Part shown: positions 23,859 to 36,400 of the stretch, in pieces
How the letters are laid out: every line of letters starts with the position of its first letter
Numbering within the stretch: position 1 is the stretch's first letter
Assembly: GCA_945910005.1 (NCBI GenBank)
Contig: OX246745.1
Span: 40,355,419-40,419,418, forward strand
Length of the DNA stretch: 64,000 bases
Reading direction: 5' to 3'
From: Isoperla grammatica
Lineage: Eukaryota; Arthropoda; Insecta; Plecoptera; Perlodidae
Program-made: the position numbers and the translations under genes
Notes under the pieces: generated by a model
The model's input: only the letters and a program-made list of their open reading frames with translations
Database searches by the model: none
Told to the model about the DNA's origin: nothing

Positions 23859-26112
23859 CACCAAAACTCATTTCAAACAAAAATTTTATTATTATTTGTT
23901 TTTTCATTCATTAACGTTGTCATTGTATAAACTAATCGTTGTGTTCAAAAATTGTAGATAGTTTTCGACTTTTGTATAATATATAGATCACTTTTATGAT
24001 AGCAAGTAAGAAACACTATATGTATTGTCAATTCTTCGTGACGTGATGATACGAAGCATTCGATGTGTATATTTTATATATGAAAGAATACAATGCTGGA
24101 GTAAACCGAGAAAATTCAAGGATGGACAGATAATAGCTTTTTCTTGGTCCACATATGAAAACACAATCCAGAAAAGTTGTAAATATTTTGTAAAACCTTT
24201 AATAAGTGGTTTGTGTAAAAAAACAATACAAATTTCCAAATGGTTGGTTAATAAATGTGTAAAAAGTATGTGCTCAAACTGTTTGTAGTATCTATAATGA
24301 AGTGTTTTGATTTGCAGGTAAAAAAAGCATAGGCGTGCACAGCATCTAACGTTAGACTCGGCATTAGGCTTATATTATCAAAACACGACAGGGATTTGGG
24401 AAGGGGGGGAGGGAGATAGCCCAGCGGGGAATTTTTTTAATTTTGGAAAATTAGGAACACATTTTGTGCGTTTTAAGGAATTTTAATTTACAAATCATAA
24501 TGATTGGTTTACAATCATGCAATCACCATCTGTTGGCGGCCGAAGTTGCCACATCAGAGCCGGCATGTGCCAAGTCTGACGGGATGGTGCGCGCGCCTAT
24601 GTTGAAGAGCGTCATTGAAACGAAGGTCGCGATCAAGTTTATTAAAGTACAAGTTTCAACAAGATATTTGTGAAACCTTCCAAAAAGTAATTTGTTACGA
24701 AACAAATTCTTAAACCTTTGTTAATGTGTTTGTTTTACTTCCAAGATCTTATGTCTGTTTCATTCCAAAATGATTTTCATCAAACCGTATTTTCAGCTGC
24801 TTCTCATCCTCTTTTACTGATACCTTGCATAAAAATAAGTATTGCTCTCATATCATAACCATTTTTAATTGATTTGTTGTAACAGGTTTCAAAGCGTCTT
24901 TGGAACTTAAATCTACAAATTTGTGTACAGGTTTATTCGTGTAAAGAAAGTGCTTGACACAATTATTGTAAATGGGTGATTACTGATTAACATCGCTACT
25001 CCACATCAAGAGAAGACCAAATCAAATGATTAATTTTGTATAGTCGCCATTCCTGTGTATCACAAGTGCTCTGCGAGTATTTGGGGTACAGTAGCTACTT
25101 GATGTTATAACATATTGAAATATATCCCAATCCCATTAAAACATTCTAACGGCCTAATTCTATAGGCTAAGTAAAAGGAGCCCAAAGCCAAACCAACAGT
25201 TAATATTTGTTGGGAATTATATAAAATGTTAGAATCTGAGACTATTAAATCTTGACAATTTATTTTTACTGTACATCTATGCATCGACCTCTAAACTAAG
25301 GCAATCCTACACAATACACAAACAGCTAAAATCCAACCGCTTAAGTTTATACATATTTAATAACAATATTTGATATAAGCCCCTATGCGAAAGAGAATAA
25401 ACTACTTTAGTCTACTTCAGTAAGACTAAAACGAAATGAAGGCCTACTACTACTACTACTGTACTATGATTCCATAAAATTACCTTATAATAATGATATT
25501 GGTAATGGTATTTGTGGAGTGTAGGCCTACTGTTACACTTTTCATACTCACTTTTTTCCAACAGAACACTGTAAATAAGGTAGGCCTACCTGTATGTATA
25601 GAACTTTGAGCATTAACTGACTAATCATTAACAATTTAAACACTTTTTCAATACGTATCGAAAACGAATTAAGTTCATTCATTGGTCGTCGAAGTTTTCA
25701 AGTAGAGGAATATAAGCTGTAACAGTTTCGCCGCCATTACACATCCTTCGCAAAGGTGTTGCCAACTGTATGGAAAATAAAATCATAAAAAAAATAAATA
25801 GGAAAGTTCTACAAGCATTTATTTCAACTCTCAACTAAACTCTAGGCTAACTTTGTTTATTGTAAATCAACCTATTTTTTCGTTCAAATTCGTATTTATA
25901 TTGTTTTTTTCTTAAATTATCAATCGCATACAATAATTAATAATCGAATAACATTTAGTGGAATAAAAATAACGGAATTTATTTGTATTGAAACTTGAAA
26001 GATGGTTTATTTCATTGAATGACTGTTGACAGCTCGACGGTCTATTATAGAGATTAGATCTTTCACTGCCTCTCTTCTCCCGTGCGTGGACACTGGTGGG
26101 GGTAAGAGGGGA
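23859..26112. other. 3' UTR and intergenic sequence
   Basis: Presumed 3' UTR to about 24280, then AT-rich sequence without recognisable genes. Short open frames at 24464-24705 lack family similarity. Two TAGGCCTA palindromes lie at 25522 and 25582. Confidence 0.5.
24250..24255 (+). promoter_or_regulatory. Candidate polyadenylation signal of the tetraspanin gene
   Basis: AATAAA, 392 nt after the stop codon, on the gene strand, with GT-rich sequence shortly downstream. Position and hexamer only; cleavage is not shown. Confidence 0.45.
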
Positions 26113-26312
26113 AGACGATGATGATGATGATATTTGGGGTTTTACGTCCCATATGTTTGCAACGAGGCTAATCGAGACGATGAGTGGGTGATTATGAGGA
26201 TGAAAAAAAACGCCACATGACATCCATACCCAAGCCAGGATTTGAACCTGGAATGCAGAGCCCGCGGTTTACTAGCGACCTTGGCCAACTGCGCCGGGAA
26301 GCGGGGAAGACA
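26113..26312 (-). mobile_element. tRNA-derived SINE
   Basis: Read on the minus strand, a tRNA-like head (near 26312-26225) has a perfect B-box (ggttcaaatcc) and an A-box-like ttggccaaggtcg. A body follows containing gggacgtaaaaccccaaata, then an (ATC)n tail at 26113-26130. This layout is typical of arthropod and mollusc SINEs. The ends are approximate and no target duplication was identified. Confidence 0.72.
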
Positions 26313-27001
26313 TTCTGCATAACTCGAGTGAACGCTTTGTTTGACGGCCACTGTAGTATGAAACACAGCGACCGAGGGGTAAAGCGTTGTTGCCACATTA
26401 GCAACAAAATTCCTCAGGCGGTGGACTGCACATTGGCACCGAGAGTTCAGTTTCTTCATTCGAAGTCCACTTTCCGATTTGGTATCCGCCTTCAAAATAT
26501 CGTAAACTTTTAGTTTTAACTGATACACAATCTTTGTACTAAGAACGGGAAATATACACATAACATAACATACCAACATACAAATGACGATCAATAAGTA
26601 AATGGAAACACTAAGAAATAATTTATCATTATTCGGGACTTATTTCATTAGAACGATACACCCATGTGCGAGTCTAGTTTGTTCCAAAGATTTAATCTTT
26701 GGAATTTATTCATAAGATTGAGAAGGCATAATTCGTACGACCAATTTAACAATAATATGTAAAGAAGTTCCAATAGCAAAAATATTGACTTGGTATCAAT
26801 TATTACTTCCCGTACTTCTCTTTCGATAAATTGTTATTGCATATTTATTCAATGGAGCCAAGAAATAAATGTAGGCTCAAACAGTTTCCATGAAAGAAGG
26901 TTCAAACTCAGCCCATTCTTTCCTTCCCCAGTTATTTTTTACTGAATATTATGTTTATACTAAATGTGTAATCTTTAATAGTGAAACAATTAATCCAAAG
27001 T
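26313..27001. other. Non-coding sequence, nothing recognised
   Basis: No gene or repeat signature beyond the flanking elements. The open frames at 26142-26594 run through the SINE on both strands. Confidence 0.5.
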
Positions 27002-27552
27002 CAGTGTTGTTAAGTAACGCGCTACAAGTAGCGCACTACTTGTAGCATGTTACTTTTTTTGGTAGCGAGACTGGTAGCACGCTACTTTTGAAAATGCAGT
27101 CAAGTAGCGAGTAGCAAGCTACTATATACGAGCATTTGTAGCGAAAAGTCGCCGCTACTCTATTTTTGCAATCAACAAACACACGTTTTGTTTCGCCCGC
27201 CACAATTCTCACCGTCACAGGTTCGGAATGACGACTGACATTGGCTTTCTTGCTCTATAGTCCCAAAAACGACTCCCCAGCACTAAGTTTCCTGTTTCAC
27301 CCCGTCAGCTGTGATATGAGTATGACTCACCTCCGGACTGTACCCCCGTTTCAATAAATAGTACGTACTCTTGGTCCTTTATAAAAAATGAAAGTAGCTA
27401 TAAAGTAGCATCACTACTTTTTTTGAGTAGCTGTACAAGTAGCGAGCTACTTGACAAAATACAGTAGCTGAAAAGTAGCTAAGTTACTTTCAAAGATCAA
27501 GTAGCTGTAGCTGTAACAGTGCTACTTTTAAAAAGTAGCTTTAACAACACTG
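27002..27552. mobile_element. hAT-type MITE, copy 2 (551 bp)
   Basis: It has the same ends as copy 1 (cagtgttgtt / aacaacactg) and an exact 8-bp target duplication, tccaaagt (26994-27001 and 27553-27560). It is about 35 bp longer than copy 1, with extra segments near 27022 and 27287. Non-coding. Confidence 0.93.
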
Positions 27553-28213
27553 TCCAAAGTTGCCTTTAGGAAAAACAAGCATTGTACAAAATCCTAGTAA
27601 CCTTCAATGTTCACGTTCATAGAAATTATTATTTCCAAAGGTTGCATGTACTCGGAGTCGGGCAAAGGAATAGAATCGGAAACAAATAGAAAAGTAGTCG
27701 GTTAGAACCTGGAGTGGGGATGGTTTGCCAGAGCGCTCGTCCATCTCTGGCAACACTGTATGTTAATAATCTTTTGGGTGTGTAAACGAAGTTTGATATC
27801 GTTTTTATAAGGGAATTAATGATTCTGTTCGTTTCCGCAGTATTTTGCTTTACTGTCCGAGTATATTCAATACACGTATTGTAATCAATTAGCGTGGCCT
27901 GTCTAGTACAGTAGGCTACTCAATCACTGTAATGGAGCAGTCATTATCAGCACTAGTACAAATTAACTTCTCCTAACTTGTTGTTTCACTTCACCGAAAT
28001 ACAAAACTACAGTACCATCAATAAAAGCCTAAAAGCAATGTTGATAGAAAAATAAAACTAATGAGATATATTTTTCATTTATTTAATTGCTGTAGACTCT
28101 TTTTCAAGAAATACAGTACAACTTTTCTGGCTACATAAAATTACAATAAGTAGGCCTATTGAAACACAGTTTTAGGTTTATATTTACAGCATATCTAAAT
28201 AATAGATAATAAT

Positions 28214-28249
<36 letters not shown>

Positions 28250-29945
28250 GTTTCTACAAAAATTGTAAAAATTGACAACTATTAATTATCTCTTCAATGT
28301 TTCAGTTCATAGAAGGGGACAGTGTAACTAATTAGTATTTAGGATTATATTCCATAGCTTAATTTATAAATTACATATAAGGTGATGGTTAATAAAATCA
28401 ATCACCAATCATTGATTGATTCATTCATTGAACATAATTACTCTAGTTGGTAGTTACCAAAATGGGACACTTCTAAATCAACCAAAAATAATCATATAGC
28501 CTAGGCTAGTATAGTAGTTGCAGTAGCCATTCTTCTCTCGAGTGATCAAGACCTCGGTCGAAACGTCTCGTTATATTTGTATTATGTTTTTTATGTGTAC
28601 TTCAAACTCGCAAATCCGTCATCTTACACGAAGGTAAGCTGTTGGATCCTTTCCTCACATTTTATACCATTCCAGTCGATTGGCACCTACTTTCATAACC
28701 CATAACCCCCTCAAAGGGGACCCCAATACAAACCCAATACACACACAGAAAAAAATCCCCAAAATAAACTGGGACATTGTGATGAAACATAACAATCGGC
28801 AACCGTGAAACGCTCATCTCAATATGCACAAAAATACCGAGGTTTACATTTTTGCCATACCGCATGTCAGTTTGTTTACGTCAGTTGTTTCCACGGGACC
28901 ATTCTATTTCCATTCCATTTCAAAGTAAATACATAATAATTGATAATGTACTGTATTGTGTGGAGAAAGCAGAACATCCTTTAACTAGAAATAAAACTAT
29001 ATTAAAAGAAAAAAACAGTATGAACTGCTACCTTGTCTCTTTTGTAACAAAATACTACCACATCTATACTACCTATTACTGTAGCTATAATTATGTACAA
29101 CACAACATCCAGTCTATTGGCTTCTATTTATCAAGTAATATTGTTTCATGCAATATGTACGCCTATATCAATGTTGATTACATGTTTTAACGTCATTTAT
29201 ACAACGAAAGTAGTAATGGTTGTTGTTACAAAAATGTGGTAAAGTAATTGGCTAGGTGATCAGAAGTACTGAGGTGGTGTATAAATTGAGTTAAATTTGT
29301 TTGCCTAGAGCTAGTAGGAACCCATGAAATTAGTACGTCTACTAATAATACTGTACTGTTAATGTTTTGTTTGTAGCATTCATTTACAAAAAAGTTTAAA
29401 ATATTAATTTTTACAGAATTTTACTCATAACTTCTTGGTATTAGAAATTACTTGCCAACATGCATCACATTTATGCAAAATAGAATGTTGTAAACTTTTC
29501 AATAGCCCTACTGTACCTACAAACCGACTACAAACTAGTCTCATAAACATCTACTAATTAGAAAAAATTACCCTGCTTATAGTGAAAATGAGCATATACC
29601 CTACATTCAAATGCAGCATTAATGACATTCCAAGTAGCAATAAATAGAACAGTAATTACTAGTTAGTAGAAATTAAATGTTGGCAAAATGAAATGGAGTA
29701 AAAGAGTTAAAAGGTGTAGGCTTAGTACAGCCTAGTTTACTACACTAATTGTGGACCTGTAATGATTCAACTGCTACTAAACTGAAGGCAAGTGTGTAAA
29801 CATCAAATGTTAAAACATAAATTACTTATTTAAACTAGATCCTAATCAGTGATAAAACTGATTTATAAATAAGGATCATAGTTAGTAGATTGTACTATGT
29901 ATTTTACTATTTTATATACATATAAATATATAAGGCCGTCCCTAA
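27553..29945. other. Non-coding sequence with a (TA)n microsatellite
   Basis: AT-rich. (TAA)n and (TA)n runs at about 28207-28246. No gene signature; open frames at 28662-29190 are not supported by any family pattern. Confidence 0.5.
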
Positions 29946-31058
29946 TACCAACCCAGTTAGAAGGAGTGCGGCCCTATGCGGAACACTTCTGCCAACCCCC
30001 CAACTAGCAAACCTAGTGTAGGAATGTGGAACTACCACGAAAACCCCCTTTGGTAGGAGTGGGCCCTACGCCCCTACTACAGAACACTGCTGCCAACCCC
30101 CCTTGGAAATCAGCTGTTTTAACACGTGGTGGGTAAGATATGTCGTATGTGACAGCTCGACAACCCCCGTTGGTAGGAGTGGGCCCTACTACAGAACACT
30201 GCTACCAACTCCTCCTTGGAAATCAGCTGTTTTAACACGTGGTGGGTAAGGTATGTCGTATGTGACAGCTCGACAACCCCCGTTGGTAGGAGTGGGCCCT
30301 ACTACAGAACACTGAGACCAACTCCTCCTTGGAAATCAGCTTTTTTAACACGTGGTGGGTAAGGTACGTCGTATGTGACAGCTCGACAACCCCTGTTGGT
30401 AGGAGTGGCCCCTACTACGGAACACTCCTGCCAACCCCCCTTGGAAATCAACTGTTTAACACGTGGTGGGTAAGGTATATGACAGCTCGACACCCCCGTT
30501 GGTAGGAGTGGCCCCTACTACGGAACACTCCTGCCAACCCCCCTTGGAAATCAACTGTTTAACACGTGGTGGGTAAGGTACATGACAGCTCGACAACCCC
30601 CGTTGGTAGGAGTGGCCCCTACTACGGAACACTCCTGCCAACCCCCCTTGGAAATCAACTGTTTAACACGTGGTGGGTAAGGTATATGACAGCTCGACAA
30701 CCCCCGTTGGTAGGAGTGGCCCCCTACTACGGAACACTCCTGCCAACCCCCCTTGGAAATCAGCTGTTTCAACACGTGGGTCATCAATCAGTAGTCTAGT
30801 AGTCAGTCTGTAGTAGGCTGCACTCCTGCCAACGAGAGTTGCCGAGCTGTCACTATTGTAATCTTTGCTGTCACATTCCTTACCCATGTGTTATACAGCT
30901 GATTTCCAAGGGGGGTTGGCAGGAGTGTTCCGTAGTAGGGGCCACTCCTACCAACGGGGGTTTTTGTGGTAATTCCACATTCCTACGCTAGGTTTGCTAG
31001 GTGGGGGGTTGGCAGTAGTGTTTCGTATAGGGCCGCACTCCTTCCAACTGGGTTGGTA
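29946..31058. mobile_element. Long-TIR element with internal tandem repeats
   Basis: The left arm starts taccaacccagttagaagga (29946) and runs about 180 bp. The right arm (about 30830-31058) is its imperfect reverse complement, ending gggttggta. Both arms include ctagcaaacctag-like and aggagtg(c)ggccct-like blocks. Between them lie tandem repeats listed separately. No coding capacity, and no obvious target duplication. Probably a non-autonomous foldback/MITE-type element. Confidence 0.75.
30061..30780. repeat. About 105-118-bp tandem repeats inside the TIR element (about 7 copies)
   Basis: Units contain ccttggaaatcagctgtttt, then aacacgtggtgggtaagg, gacagctcgacaac, ttggtaggagtgg and ctactacggaacact. 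Later copies have lost a cgtcgtatgt segment, so the period shrinks. The unit continues the TIR sequence, which suggests internal duplication of one arm. Confidence 0.88.
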
Positions 31059-31499
31059 GGAGACAGTTTATATATAAATTTAAAAAAAAAATGAATAAAT
31101 TTCCAACACAAAATGAACATAGGCTACTACATATAGCCTACACACATGCACACACATGTTTCTTAGCATATTATATGTAAGAAACAAGCTAGACCTGTGT
31201 ACGTCTATCCCATTTTGTGTATGTGTTGTGTAAAAACAAATATGATATTTGTTTCTAAATTTTAATCTTTCATAAACTAATAGAAATTTACGAGTTTTTA
31301 ACATTATGGTTGAATCTCTTGCCCAAGATGTACGAGCTGCTGCAAATAACTTGTCTGCATTACCAGTACATATAGGCCTATGTATGCAGGCTACCTGTTG
31401 GTACTATATGGCATCTAGGCATGTTTAAGTACAGACCATCAGGCAAACCCCTACAGTTTGTTTAACAACAATGGCACACAACTTATCACACAGCTTGAT
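31059..31499. other. Presumed 3' flank of the DELE1-like gene
   Basis: AT-rich, no repeat recognised. It lies downstream of the stop codon of the minus-strand gene, so it probably contains its 3' UTR. Confidence 0.5.
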
Positions 31500-31805
31500 T
31501 TAAGCCTCAAGTAGGGAGGTATACTTATGAAGTGTGTCCTTCACTAACTGAGATATAGACCTGCTTTCATTTTTACCAGTATATGAAATCGGAGGACATT
31601 CGGGCGTTTTTAGAGGTTTTCTTTCGGTCATTCCAAGTGCTTTCCGAGCATCAACCTGGCCCAAGTGAGCTGCGGTGACGAAAAGCTGCCGTGCTCTTTC
31701 GCGATCTGCCTGTTTTCCTCCCCAACCATGGACGTAGAACACTCCCAAGTTGTAAGTGGCTGTTGCGTGACCACCCAAAGAAGCAAGTTCATACATTTCG
31801 GCAGC
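31500..31805 (-). CDS. DELE1: DELE1-like protein, exon 3 (Sel1-like repeats and C-terminus)
   Basis: The exon starts after the acceptor tttaattacag and ends in TAA (31502-31500). It encodes about 101 residues in phase 0, giving residues 225-325 of a 325-residue protein. It contains a full Sel1-like repeat (AAEMYELASLGG to NLGVFYVHGWGG) and a second, partial one (RARQLFVTAAHLGQVDARKALG). The C-terminal 42 residues are not recognised. Vertebrate DELE1 has more repeats and is about 515 residues long, so this orthologue would be short. Confidence 0.72.
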   Translation of the reverse strand, partial: AAEMYELASLGGHATATYNLGVFYVHGWGGKQADRERARQLFVTAAHLGQVDARKALGMTERKPLKTPECPPISYTGKNESRSISQLVKDTLHKYTSLLEA

Positions 31806-32187
31806 CTGTAATTAAATTGCAAACATTAGTGTAGTCCCCCCACTTACCAGTGATGCGTACATTCACAAAGTTCCTTGCCCAAGTAACCAATGACTACAGA
31901 AGGCATTACACAACATGCATTCTTCCAATAGACCCCGCAAAATATTTTGATAGGGCAAAATGTCAATGTGATTACGTGGCCTTACTGATTCACACTGTGT
32001 GACGTTTTAATTTAAGTTAGTTAGTGATTTCAATTTATAAAATATCCTTAGACCTACATTTGTCAGCTGTAACTATGAGTGTTCGAGAAAACTATATGTA
32101 ACAAATAAAAATGACTAGCAGAAGACATCATATTCATCATATATGTAATATTCATCATATAGTTTACTAGATGGTAAGCCTACTTAC
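31806..32187. other. DELE1-like intron 2
   Basis: A 382-bp intron, donor gtaagt (minus strand) next to 32188 and acceptor next to 31805. AT-rich, no inserted element recognised. Confidence 0.7.
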
Positions 32188-32607
32188 TTTTGCAAAGTCT
32201 TGCTTAGTTCCAAGCCCCAATTCATAGCAAAGACCCAAGTTGAATGCTGCTGTTACATGTCCACGATCGGCAGCCTTTTGAAATAAAATAGCTGCATCCT
32301 TGTGACGTTTACGACGCGCTAATTCGACTCCAAGACGATTCTCGACCGATCCATGAGCTTGTGCAAAGTTGTCCACAGCCTGGTCCAAAGCTTCATTAAT
32401 GAACTGGCTGCCATTTTTGCTAGTCTGTTCTATTGCTGATGTGAAAGTTTTAGGTAGGATTTGGTTTAATGGTTGTGCAAGTACAGACTTAACCAAAATC
32501 CTCCCAGGGCTTACATACTTCACTTCATCGTGTTTGTTTTTGTTGCCAATTAGAGCTCGGAAGCGACTGGCCTGGCTAAGATACCATCCCAGGACAAGTA
32601 TGCCACT
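32188..32607 (-). CDS. DELE1: DELE1-like protein, exon 2 (membrane segment end, linker, first Sel1-like repeat)
   Basis: A 420-nt exon, phase 0, between acceptor tcttcttttgcag and donor gtaagt; residues 85-224. It completes a hydrophobic segment that begins in exon 1 (LIGALGW joined to SGILVLGWYLSQA, about residues 77-96). A low-conservation linker follows, then a Sel1-like repeat (AAILFQKAADRGHVTAAFNLG, about residues 186-224). It joins exactly to exon 3 in the middle of the repeat region. DELE1 is a mitochondrial protein that, after cleavage, activates the kinase HRI and the integrated stress response. The assignment rests on the MWR start, the N-terminal membrane segment and the repeat pattern. 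COA7- or LRP2BP-type Sel1 proteins are the alternatives. Confidence 0.72.
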
Positions 32608-32857
32608 CTGCAAAAGAAGACAACAAGGTCTTAATGTTGGAAAAAATATCAGGTGTTGAAATATGTTAGTGTTTACAGAAACTATAGAATGACATGTTTG
32701 TGTTTATGTACATATGAATTATAGAGAAAGATCAGTATTTCTTCCGTACAACTGATTCGGTTTCTACTCACTTTTTTCACTTTTTTATAAATTTTTTTAT
32801 TGAACCACAATAAAGGGAAATGAGGTAGGCCTAGGCCTACACGGAGACGCAACTAAA

Positions 32858-32901
32858 AATAAATTACCCCTTTTTCAAATTTGAAGAAGGGGTAATTTAT
32901 T
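32858..32901. repeat. 44-bp near-perfect palindrome
   Basis: The arms aataaattacccctttt and gaaggggtaatttatt pair with one mismatch around a central aaattt. It lies inside the older TIR element in DELE1 intron 1. Confidence 0.85.
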
Positions 32902-33165
32902 ATTTGGGTATAAATTACTAAAGGTTACGGGGAATGTTGATCTTGAACCACAATAAAGGGAAATGAGGTAGGCACTTCCTGTTTGCTCCGAACAGCTGTG
33001 CTCTCGCTCCTACGCCATATTGCCATTTAACGTGATTCACATATAAAACAATGTATTTTAAAAATGAAAATTAACTATCAAAACACGTAGGCCTACTATT
33101 TGTAAAAAAAAAGTGGAAGTTACAGATGAATAATCAGATAATGTGTATGTACTACGTATGTAATC

Positions 33166-33400
33166 TGTTATGTCTGGGTCTAGTCGGGGAGACTCGGGTA
33201 CAATGACAGATACAACACAGATTTCTAATAGCCTGATGGGTCTTTATTAATGCGGTTGAGGTTACAGTTCTGAATCAAGGTGAAGCTACTCTCGACGGGA
33301 AGCGTCCTTCTCTCCGTGCGCGTCACCTCTCGTGGCGCTGCCTTTTGGAAGCCCTATCAACTACTGGCGCGGGCGCCAGGTACAAACGATAAACACCACA
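33166..33400 (-). repeat. 3' LTR of the Ty3/gypsy element
   Basis: 235 bp, preceded on the minus strand by the polypurine tract. It contains a minus-strand AATAAA at 33248-33243. Confidence 0.95.
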
Positions 33401-33463
33401 ATTCTCCCCCTTTAGATAAAACTTTCACAATTTTTCTCAAAAATTTACATGGGAGAACTGGGC

Positions 33464-36400
33464 TCATTTGCCGTAGTCCTTCAGGTAGGCAGGTGGGCGG
33501 GTCTCCCTAGCGGGTCGTCTCGCCGGCGTTGCCGGTCTCTGTGTCGTCCGGGGCTCGATCACGGCCACGGTACCTCGTGGCGGTTGAACACCCTCCTCGA
33601 CTGGCAACGGGGTCGGTCCGCTGTCCATGGGTCTCCGCTCCATCTCGACAGGTTGCGGTTCTGGCTCCGTACCAGTCGGTACCTCTGCCGGGATCCCCTG
33701 GTACCCCCGTGATGGCTCACGGGTCGGGAATTCTGGCTCCGCAGCTGCCTCTGCGGTTCTCGAGACTTGTCGTCCTCGTAGTTGGTCCAGGTGCAGTCTC
33801 CTGGAAACTCCCTCCGCATCCGACACCGAGAAGTTCCTGGGTCCATGGATGGTGGTCACCGTTCCCGGCAGCCACTTTGGACCCCTCCCGTGGTTGCGGT
33901 AGTAGACGAGCTGTCCCTCATTGAACTGGCGCCAAGCTGGGTCACCGTTCTGCGCTTTCACAGCCGCAGCGTCCCGGCTGGCGTTCCGGGCATTGTAGTT
34001 GTCCGGATGCAGTTTGTCTAACATGGTGCGGATCCTCCTTCCCATCATTAGATCAGACGGCGTCTCTCGAGTGGTCGCATGAGGCGTCGTCCTTAATGCC
34101 AGCAGGATATTCCCCAACTCGAGCTGCCATCTCTCCGGTGCCACCTTTGCCAGGAGGCTCTTGACTGTCTGCACATACCTCTCGGCTAGTCCATTTGAAG
34201 CCGGGAAGTATGGTGCCGAGGTTATGTGAACAACCTGATTGAGCCGAAGGAAATCTTGGAATTCCTCCGACTTGAAGGCGGCTGCGTTGTCAGAGACTAC
34301 TTCATCCGGGATGCCGTAGTCCGTAAACATGTCGCGTAGGACCTCGATAGCCGCGGCAGATGTCAGCGCCCCCTTGGTGTTCTTGACCACCGGCCAGCGC
34401 GAATGAGCATCGACCGCCACAAAGAAAGTCTGTCCCTGCGTAGGCCCCGCGTAGTCAATGTGAATACGAGACATGGGCCGCGCCGGGATGCTCCAGGGTA
34501 TCACGTTGGACGAGGCCGGTGTCTTGCGCGTCTCGGCGCATGCTTGACACGTGGCAATCAACTCCTCGATGTCCCTGTCTAAACCAGGCCACCACACATA
34601 ACTCCTAGCTATGGCCTTGGTTTTCACGATACCTTGATGTACCTTGTGAAGCAATTTGAGGACCTCTTGTCTCAAATTAGTTGGAATCACTACTCTGATA
34701 CTGTAGAGCAGACAACCCTGTTGTACTGAGAGGCCTGTCCAGTTGTGGAGGTATGGTTGATACTGCAGAGGTAACTCCGTAGTGTCCCAACCATGCTGTA
34801 CCCCTTTCAGTACTCTTGATACGATTGTATCCTTCTTCGACTCTTCTCGAATCTTTTCCGCTGCCAGTGGCGATTCCTCTGGAACTTCCGCGAGAAACCA
34901 GACGTCGGCTGGCTCTGGGTATTCCGGTTCATCTGGTGCTGGCAGTGGGAGTCGGCTGCACATGTCAGCATTCCCGTGTAGTTTGCCTGGGCGGAAGGTA
35001 ATCTTATACCGGTAACCGGCCAGCGTCAGTAGCCACCGCGTCATGCGTGGCGACAACACCTCAGGCAACTGGCGGCCAGGTTGTAGCAGGCCCACCAGTG
35101 GTTTGTGATCTGTAAGGATCTCCACAGGTCTGCCATAAATGTACCGATGAAATTTACGCAGACCATACATAATTGACAAGAACTCCTTGTCAAGCTGCGA
35201 ATAGTTTTTTTCCGCCGCGTGCAAAGTGCGTGACCCAAAAGCCACAGGCGCTTCCACGCCGTTTGCTTCAACATGGGCAAGCACCGCTCCTACCCCATAC
35301 GGTGAGGCGTCACACGACAATCTCAGGGGCTTGTCAAGGCTGTAATGAACCAGTACCTGGTCGGACGATACGAGTTGCTTAGCTTCTTGGAAACATACCT
35401 CGTGCGTCTCCGTCCACTTCCAGGGCACATCCTTGCGGCGTAGCTCGTAAAGCGGCGCCAGCTTTGTTGCCATGTTCTCTATGTACCGTTCATAGAACGT
35501 GATGAAGCCTAGAAAAGACTCCATCTGTTCCCGGTTCTCGGGGGAAGGTGCTCTCAAGAGAGCCTCCACTTTCTCGGCCGTAGGGTGTAACCCGGCAGCA
35601 TCGATGCGGAACCCTAAAAATTCCACCGACTTGAGCCCAAACTGACACTTGGATAACTTCAAGTGCAATCCGGCCCCCTGAAGTCGTTCGAGCACTGCTC
35701 GCGTCCTGCTCCACAGCTCTTCCAGTGTGGTGCCTGAAATCAGCAGATCATCAAGATAGACGACCACTCCCTCTAGCCCCTTCAACAACGTTTCCATCAA
35801 TCGTTGAAATATGGCCGGCGCAGATGCCAGACCAAATGGCAGTCGTTTCATCCGCAGTAAACCACGGTGCGTGTTTAGTGCCAACACGTGCGACGACTCT
35901 TCATCAACTCGTACCTGCGTGTAGGCCCTGTCCAAGTCGAGTCGCGCGAAGTATGACCCCTGAGCCAGGGTTGTGAACACCTCCGTGTTTGTCGGTAGAG
36001 GGTATATGTCGGTCTTCAGGACTGTGTTGACCGTGCACGAGAAGTCGCCACACACCCGCACGGTTCCGTCCCCTTTAGCCACAAAAACTGCGGGTGTACC
36101 CCACTTGCAGTGTGGTATCTCCTCGGCCGCCCCATCTTGCTGCAACTGCTCCAGCGCAGCATCGGCTTTTTCCTTCAGAGCGAACGGCGGGGAACGATGT
36201 CTTCGGAAAACCGGAACCGCTCCTGGGTCTAGTTCCACATGGACCTCCTCACCTTTGTAGGTTCCCAAGCCGCTCTCGAACACGCTCTCGAGGCCATGGA
36301 GCTCTTTCGGAATCCTCCGGTCTTCAGCCTCCATTTTAAGTACTGGGCTCAGCTTCACGGCTAGCCGCAACGCTCGCAGCCAGTCTCGTCCCATCAAACT

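Noticed and set aside
26142..26594. Open frames around the SINE
   Set aside because: They run through the tRNA-like SINE on both strands and show no protein family pattern.
30302..30887. Open frames in the 105-118-bp repeats
   Set aside because: Repeat translations inside a TIR element; overlapping frames on both strands.
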